Source of the DNA: Helicobacteraceae bacterium
GTDB taxonomy: Bacteria; Campylobacterota; Campylobacteria; Campylobacterales; Sulfurimonadaceae
Reading direction: 5' to 3'
NCBI GenBank assembly: GCA_947498025.1
Contig: CANMJR010000018.1
Span: 1-55,786 of the forward strand
DNA length: 55,786 nucleotides
Part shown: positions 52,201-55,786 of the stretch, piece by piece
How positions within the stretch are numbered: the stretch's first letter is position 1
Layout of the letters: each line of letters begins with the position of its first letter
Position numbers and translations under genes: made by a program
The notes under the pieces: generated by a model
What the model saw: the letters and a program-made list of their open reading frames with translations, nothing else
The model's database searches: none
What the model was told of the DNA's origin: nothing

Positions 52201-53670
52201 TTAAGTTCATTTAACCCGTCAACAAGGGCTGTATTTAAATATCTAGCTTTTAGAACTTTGGTAGAAAGGGTTACATGGCCGGTTTTATCGGAAATATTTG
52301 GTGATTATATGAGTAAAAATACATTTATTAATATAATCTATAGCTCTGCGCCTACACTTGTTGATGCCGTAGTCATTGATATATCTAAAGGAGACACGAC
52401 CGGTGCCGCTAAAAGAATGTTAGACCTACTATGGAAAGATTTCTTCACTGCACCTCCCGGACCAATAACAACTGCCATTGCTACAAAAATTCTTGGCAAA
52501 GCAGCAGATAATGTTGCAAAAGAAGTTGCAGAAAAATTACTGGTAAAAATTGGAAAAAAACTTGGAATGAAAGCGGTGCCTGTTCTAGGTCAGATTTCGG
52601 CTGCATATGAAGTTGCGGGTCATTTAAACAATGGGTTAGCTGCTGCTGCTACAGTCTATGATTTAAGCAGTAAAGATTCTGTTATAGATTTTTCTGTTGT
52701 TTTCCCTGTTACTGTAACTTCTATATCACCAAGCAAAATAATACCGGATGGTTCAAATAGATTGATTAAAATTGATGGCACAGGTTTTTCGCCTATAAAA
52801 GAACATTTTTATAGTTCAGCCACTCAGCCGGAGATTACAATTATCGATGCAAAAGGCAACGAGATAGTTTTATCTCCAAAATATATTAAACCTGACGGTA
52901 CGACTATGACTGTGGAAGTTCCCGGCACATTCTTAACCAAAGATATAGAAGGTCCACTTGATGTCATTGTGCATCATCCGACTTTTAACACAGATGGAAA
53001 AATTACAAAAAATGATGCGATTGCAATTGTGAATGATGTAACATTGACATCTGTAACTCCTTCAAGCGGAGCTTCAGGCATTGAGGTGACTTTATATGGC
53101 TCCGGATTTGCTCCGGAATCAAACGATAATGAAGTGACTTTTGATGGAAAAAAAGTTCTTATAGTATCTGCTTCGCAAGATAGCCTTTCTATCATGATTC
53201 CGCCATCTTTAGACCCGGCTGATTATGCTATTAGAGCAAAAGCTAAACATAGCGATCAATGGACAGAATGGTCCAATAGCATAACTTACACAGTTGAAGC
53301 CGGCAATTTAACGATAACGGTGTGTGATGATGGAGGGTTAAAAGATGATGCATTTGCTTTATATGTGGATAATCAATACCTAGGGAGTATGTTTGCAACG
53401 GATTCAAATTATTGCAAAAGTTTTAAACCAAATGTAACAATTGGTTCTCACACTGCAATGCTTCAAGGTATAGAAGCACCTGACGGCGTTGGAACATACA
53501 GTATTGACTTTGGAAGCGCAAGCGTAAGCGGTGCAAGTTTATCTGGAAGCGACTTGAGCCCGGGTGTTGTTAAAAACTATACATTTGATATTACCGGTAT
53601 AGTCAGCAAGGTATTGAAAAGAAATTTAGTAACAATACCTTATCATCCGTTAAGCACGATTAAAGAGTAA
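49276..53670 (+). CDS. Giant calcium-repeat and IPT/TIG-domain surface lipoprotein
   Basis: From the ATG at 49276 (AAGAAGGGG ribosome binding site, 5 bases away) the product is 1464 residues. Cys18 in a lipobox (MFIGCSGGGGGGGS) is probably lipidated, with a flexible Gly-rich linker. Next come a PKD-like domain (about 40-140), aspartate-rich thrombospondin-type-3 calcium repeats (143-212: DDDGDGILN, DSDGDGFLN), a PPC-like domain (about 213-343), more Asp-rich repeats (345-495), beta-rich regions, and two IPT/TIG-like domains (about 1141-1251 and 1253-1341). This is a likely surface adhesin or scaffold. The upstream ATG at 49234 lacks a ribosome binding site. It is divergent from the protease/propeptide pair. 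Confidence 0.82.
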   Translation: MKVVHTVLSIVFFMFIGCSGGGGGGGSTPQDANDTNTTPIVVSSQMPVANAGVDRIGMVSKNINSPATQEILYLDGSSSYGSEFTWEVVSKPSTTAQLILTSSKTKVTGVYGNSAGTYIIKLTVKDAQSTTVIDNITVTLLEDDDGDGILNADDLDSDGDGFLNTNDLFPNSIASHGDFDGDGVSNYLTPDTDKDGVLDYNDNFPLDSNKSSYTLYSETKETSTTFNANDGISLAEVTSSVPLAISGTIYSSSYGNNGSDLDYFKANFSAGVYSVWLKENNSSMQPIISVVNAAGQSVSSKSTDLSSVGYALTSVLIPSDGDYYIMITDASGTSDLDWSYAVKVFSDSDMDGLPDDLEIAIDSNQNNADSDSDGISDFIEVYYAYEKGLGDVDGDGIPNWWDYDSENDGIPDSVEYFSSKNNPDMSASSLNALNDIDQDLIPNFLDTDSDQNGILDKNEAGVDYTNPVDTDGDLVPDYLDEDNDNDGIQDTNEASLSDMNTPIALAGESRSLATSVMIQSLVNDTLDVNNICMDDTNVTIKLSNIPTTTASALLTFKGTQSSINQTVSIQNGDTIVFGCPKNVNKGLVEFFVTLNGNERTLSEEILFIENTTPVIKSVTYDSYYNRLAITGLNLNSDLTVTLNGKSYSYNNSYGSSSTLNFSTYETLESGMLYLSNSSGSSNPVWTAITHDLYVAVTMPDSTIDVTSLELSINDVEYKPNSYGYVSIPVNLYSPAIVTAFIVDTTTSTENPDYIPYLYAVALPSATTVTLDTNSTAMAMLWSGLGVASMVSDNDLQLVMNDLANLTSVANFKTVFKQELIKNNKVLISPSTAYTNASKQALLDGATLLNQKLTSGTYTKRSLKSLVHKKGIYGDDATVTPASADGISVYERDDTGNLNIYNDTQMYLSARVTDTKGNVLQDHVSSYFSSDLVGPQDYGLLFWASTTELKIPTGKNCNVEIVTPGIDKEFDPKITALSSFNPSTRAVFKYLAFRTLVERVTWPVLSEIFGDYMSKNTFINIIYSSAPTLVDAVVIDISKGDTTGAAKRMLDLLWKDFFTAPPGPITTAIATKILGKAADNVAKEVAEKLLVKIGKKLGMKAVPVLGQISAAYEVAGHLNNGLAAAATVYDLSSKDSVIDFSVVFPVTVTSISPSKIIPDGSNRLIKIDGTGFSPIKEHFYSSATQPEITIIDAKGNEIVLSPKYIKPDGTTMTVEVPGTFLTKDIEGPLDVIVHHPTFNTDGKITKNDAIAIVNDVTLTSVTPSSGASGIEVTLYGSGFAPESNDNEVTFDGKKVLIVSASQDSLSIMIPPSLDPADYAIRAKAKHSDQWTEWSNSITYTVEAGNLTITVCDDGGLKDDAFALYVDNQYLGSMFATDSNYCKSFKPNVTIGSHTAMLQGIEAPDGVGTYSIDFGSASVSGASLSGSDLSPGVVKNYTFDITGIVSKVLKRNLVTIPYHPLSTIKE

Positions 53671-53672
53671 GA

Positions 53673-53885
53673 ATGAAAAATATGCTTGAGCAGATAGGTT
53701 TTATTTTTCTTGGGATATTATTTATCTTGGGTGGTCTTCAGGTGATATTTTACGGTGCACTTGAAAGCGCTTCTGCGTCTCACAGCGTGTATCAGTTTAA
53801 TGGGATAGAAAGACTCATGGGTCTTCTTCCCATTATATTTGGTTCCGTGGTCGCCTATGTCAGTTTTTTAAAATTAAAAAAATAG
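53673..53885 (+). CDS. Small two-helix membrane protein
   Basis: The 70-residue product has two hydrophobic helices (GFIFLGILFILGGLQVIFYG and LLPIIFGSVVAYVSFL) and a Lys-rich end. Its ATG lies 2 bases after the giant lipoprotein stop, so it is in the same operon. No family is recognised. It could help in transport or anchoring of the lipoprotein; this is inference. Its last 12 bases overlap an eroded gene on the other strand. Confidence 0.6.
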   Translation: MKNMLEQIGFIFLGILFILGGLQVIFYGALESASASHSVYQFNGIERLMGLLPIIFGSVVAYVSFLKLKK

Positions 53886-54022
53886 TTTAGTTGCAAAAAA
53901 CTCATTATTCATGTAGTTTCTCATCTCAATTGACCTTATAAGTGCCTCATCTTTTGATGCAATTTCTAAATCATTTTTTTTGAAACATACCCACACACTT
54001 TTTCTATAACTACTTTAAACAT
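53874..54022 (-). pseudogene. Frameshifted small gene (about 49 codons)
   Basis: On the minus strand an ATG at 54020-54022 behind AAAGGATG reads MFKVVIEKVCG. After two extra bases the sequence continues in another frame as CFKKNDLEIASKDEALIRSI and EMRNYMNNEFFATKLFF to a TAA at 53874-53876. Removing two bases restores one open frame. The motif VEK.CGCFKK..., followed by a helix ending MNE.F, resembles a small conserved Campylobacterota protein of unknown function. The C-terminus looks truncated. Confidence 0.4.
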
Positions 54023-54118
54023 ACTCATCCTTTAAAAAATTCGTAATATTATCGTAATGTACTTTTTGTATATTTACGGGTTTTATACAAAATATATTTT
54101 AAGAATTAGGTAGTATCG

Positions 54119-54157
54119 ATGAAAAAAGTTTTAATTTTTATGCACAAAAAGTTGTGA
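54119..54157 (+). CDS. Possible 12-residue leader before the permease
   Basis: A 12-codon ORF (MKKVLIFMHKKL) starts at 54119 and stops 6 bases before the permease ATG at 54164, which itself lacks a ribosome binding site. The arrangement suggests coupled translation, or the stub of a decayed gene. Evidence is weak. Confidence 0.2.
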   Translation: MKKVLIFMHKKL

Positions 54158-54163
54158 TTATAG

Positions 54164-55417
54164 ATGATTTTAGCTTCTACAATTTTTTTAATCACTCTTA
54201 TCTTAATTATCTGGCAGCCTCGCGGCATTCAAATAGGCACAACAGCAATTGTCGGTGCATTAGTTGCTCTTTTGACCGGAGTTGTAACTCTTAATGATGT
54301 CGGCATTGTTTTTAACATTATCTGGGACGCTACTCTTGCTTTCATAGGGATTATAATTTTTTCAATGGTTTTAGAAGAAATAGGCTTTTTTGAGTGGGCA
54401 GCACTAAAAATGGCGAAACTTTCACGCGGTAGCGGGCATCTTATGTTTGTTTACTCCATCCTTCTCGGTGCGGTCGTCTCGGCACTTTTTGCAAATGATG
54501 GGGCGGTACTTATTTTAACCCCTATCTTACTTGCAAAAATGAATATTTTAAAGCTTAACACAAAAACAATTTTGGCATTTTTGCTCGCAGGCGGCTTTAT
54601 AAGCGATAGTGCTTCTTTACCGTTTGTCTTTTCTAACCTTACAAATATAGTCACGGCAAACTATTTTGAGATTGGTTTTGAGCAGTTTTTCGCGCATATG
54701 ATTGTTCCGTTTATTGTAAGCGTTGTTGCTAGCATGGTTGTTTTGTGGTTAGTTTTACGTAAAGAGATACCTTGGCATGTGGATATAAATCTTTTAAAAA
54801 ATCCTGACTCTGCTATAAAAAACAGAGCCCTATTTAATTTTAGCTGGCTCTTTTTGGCTCTTCTATTAGTAGGATATTTTATAGGGGATGCGTATAATAT
54901 TCCAATCTCCGTTTTTGCTCTTGGCGGCGGAGTGCTCTTTTTGGCTATTGCTTCATTTAGCAAAACAGTCGAGCCAGCTTACATCATAAAAAATGCACCT
55001 TGGCAGGTTGTCTGGTTTTCTCTGGGGCTTTACATTGTGGTTTATGGGCTTAAAAATGCCGGATTAACAGACTACATAACAGAGATATTACTCTACCTGA
55101 GTACAAAGGGCGATGCAGCAAGCATCATAGGAACAGGCTTTTTGTCGGCATTTTTGAGCGCATTTATGAACAACATGCCAACAATTATGGTTATGGATAT
55201 CGCCATAGAACCCATTGCAAACGAAGCTATGATTTATGCAAATATCATTGGCTGTAATCTGGGACCGAAAATGACACCTTTCGGCTCACTTGCAACTCTT
55301 ATCTGGCTGCATACGCTCGAGAAGAAAGGGGTGAAAATAAACTTCTGGGCATACACAAAATTTGGACTTATCGTTACTCCTCCCGTACTTTTGATGGTAC
55401 TTTTATCGCTTACATAA
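54164..55417 (+). CDS. ArsB/SLC13-type membrane permease
   Basis: The 417-residue product is an integral membrane protein of the ArsB/CitM/NhaD-like superfamily. Family segments are the SALFANDGAVLILTPILLA hairpin loop region, the second repeat SAFLSAFMNNMPTIMVMDIA and the later NIIGCNLGPKMTPFGSLATL. ArsB proteins export arsenite; related members carry other anions. The substrate cannot be decided from the sequence, and no arsR or arsC lies nearby. Eleven or so helices are predicted, and the repeat structure of two inverted halves is visible. Confidence 0.85.
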   Translation: MILASTIFLITLILIIWQPRGIQIGTTAIVGALVALLTGVVTLNDVGIVFNIIWDATLAFIGIIIFSMVLEEIGFFEWAALKMAKLSRGSGHLMFVYSILLGAVVSALFANDGAVLILTPILLAKMNILKLNTKTILAFLLAGGFISDSASLPFVFSNLTNIVTANYFEIGFEQFFAHMIVPFIVSVVASMVVLWLVLRKEIPWHVDINLLKNPDSAIKNRALFNFSWLFLALLLVGYFIGDAYNIPISVFALGGGVLFLAIASFSKTVEPAYIIKNAPWQVVWFSLGLYIVVYGLKNAGLTDYITEILLYLSTKGDAASIIGTGFLSAFLSAFMNNMPTIMVMDIAIEPIANEAMIYANIIGCNLGPKMTPFGSLATLIWLHTLEKKGVKINFWAYTKFGLIVTPPVLLMVLLSLT

Positions 55418-55679
55418 GAAGAAATTAAGCGTTTAAAATTGCCGCTTAACCCACGGTCGTAGTATCGCAAGTATGTTGCAAAAAGTTTTATCGTGTAATT
55501 GTCAATACTCTGAAGAGGCAAAGCGTCAGAATTTTGTTATCTTGTGTAAACCCCTTGGCGGTGTTTGGGAAGAGTAGAGGAACATGTTGCGATAAGGAAA
55601 AACCAAGAAAATGCACCGAAGAATGTCTTACTAACTTATGCTACATACTTTTATAAAATTTGTATATGAAATACTATTT
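55418..55679. other. Non-coding stretch after the permease gene
   Basis: No convincing ORF is seen on either strand. A weak hairpin TTAAGCG / CGCTTAA (55425-55449, 11-base loop) follows the permease stop and may be its terminator. The rest has a base composition unlike coding DNA and no recognisable RNA gene. Confidence 0.3.
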
Positions 55680-55769
55680 TTGGAAGTGAGGCTTTAGCCT
55701 CGCCTAGTTGCTTTGGTGGAATCATCAACTTAAACGAAGCTTTTGGTGCGGCTCAAGTCGCACTTCCAA
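55680..55769. repeat. Three-way stem structure near the window end
   Basis: TTGGAAGTG (55680-55688) and CACTTCCAA (55761-55769) form a 9-bp outer stem. Inside it are the hairpins GAGGC-TTTA-GCCTC (55688-55701) and GTGCG-n8-CGCAC (55746-55763). The two inner stems each share bases with an end of the outer stem, so the forms compete or stack. GTGCGTAACATCA follows directly. Confidence 0.55.
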
Positions 55770-55773
55770 TGAG

Positions 55774-55786
55774 GTGCGTAACATCA
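55774..55786 (+). repeat. Terminus of a further dispersed hairpin element (copy F)
   Basis: GTGCGTAACATCA equals the right end of copies C and E and the complement of copy D's end. The sequence before it differs from the usual hairpins, so this is either a variant element or one continuing past the window. Confidence 0.5.

Noticed and set aside
54164-55417. Arsenic resistance operon
   Set aside because: Only the permease is present; no arsR, arsC or arsenic-linked neighbour, so the substrate stays open.
55418-55679. tRNA, tmRNA or group II intron remnant
   Set aside because: No cloverleaf, no conserved domain V-like hairpin and no flanking exon pattern could be found by eye.

Overview
The window looks like a chromosome segment from a Campylobacterota bacterium (formerly Epsilonproteobacteria), most likely Sulfurimonas or a close relative. 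The evidence is the low-GC sequence, short intergenic gaps, a Campylobacterota-type complex I operon that lacks the usual NuoE/NuoF NADH-input subunits, a Sulfurimonas-style porin, and many single-gene transcription units. The genus is inferred from gene content, not from a marker gene. No rRNA, tRNA or CRISPR array was seen.

Layout. 1-2.5 kb: 3' end of an ISAs1-like transposase, an outer-membrane beta-barrel protein, a non-haem ferritin and an eroded stretch with tiny ORFs. 2.5-4.9 kb: a periplasmic TPR protein. 5.1-22.5 kb (minus strand): a complete, tightly packed 15-gene nuo operon (A, B, C, D, E-like, a NuoF/GltD-like FAD protein, two tandem NuoG paralogues, H, I, J, K, L, M, N). 22.8-24.2 kb: a divergent porin with a clear terminator. 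24.2-26.1 kb: a DUF697-type GTPase and a DUF1232 membrane protein. 26.1-29.6 kb: a TIGR01212-type radical SAM protein, purF and a J-domain protein. 29.6-36.1 kb: an accessory patch with a DUF234 nuclease-like protein, a Y-family polymerase, a HigBA module with an interrupted toxin, an orphan HsdR-N protein, an ORF6N/PLD-like protein, and VapBC followed by a lipoprotein. 36.1-46.9 kb: housekeeping and metabolic genes (nfo, a FadL-type porin, an AAA+ ATPase, glnA, leuA, an SPL-like radical SAM protein, NnrS and small proteins). 47.1-53.9 kb: an MGQ-repeat secreted protein, a lipoprotein subtilase with a separately encoded propeptide-like protein, and a divergent 1464-residue calcium-repeat lipoprotein with a small membrane protein. 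54.0-55.8 kb: an eroded small gene, an ArsB/SLC13-like permease, and a non-coding tail.

How the genes work together. The nuo operon encodes a proton-pumping quinone reductase whose electron-input module is replaced by a small NuoE-like protein and a hybrid flavoprotein, beside two Fe-S-rich NuoG subunits. glnA, leuA and purF cover nitrogen assimilation, leucine and purine synthesis. nfo and the Y-family polymerase serve DNA repair and lesion bypass. The protease, propeptide and giant lipoprotein form a divergent cell-surface locus that may act together.

The most unusual signal outside the genes is a family of short dispersed elements (about 50-185 bp; five copies plus a sixth terminus at the window end). 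They have TTACGCAC/GTGCGTAA-type inverted termini and internal hairpins. They come in long and short forms, show compensatory changes in one stem, and at three loci end exactly at a gene's stop codon. They look like MITE-type or terminator-type elements and are the best candidate here for something undescribed.
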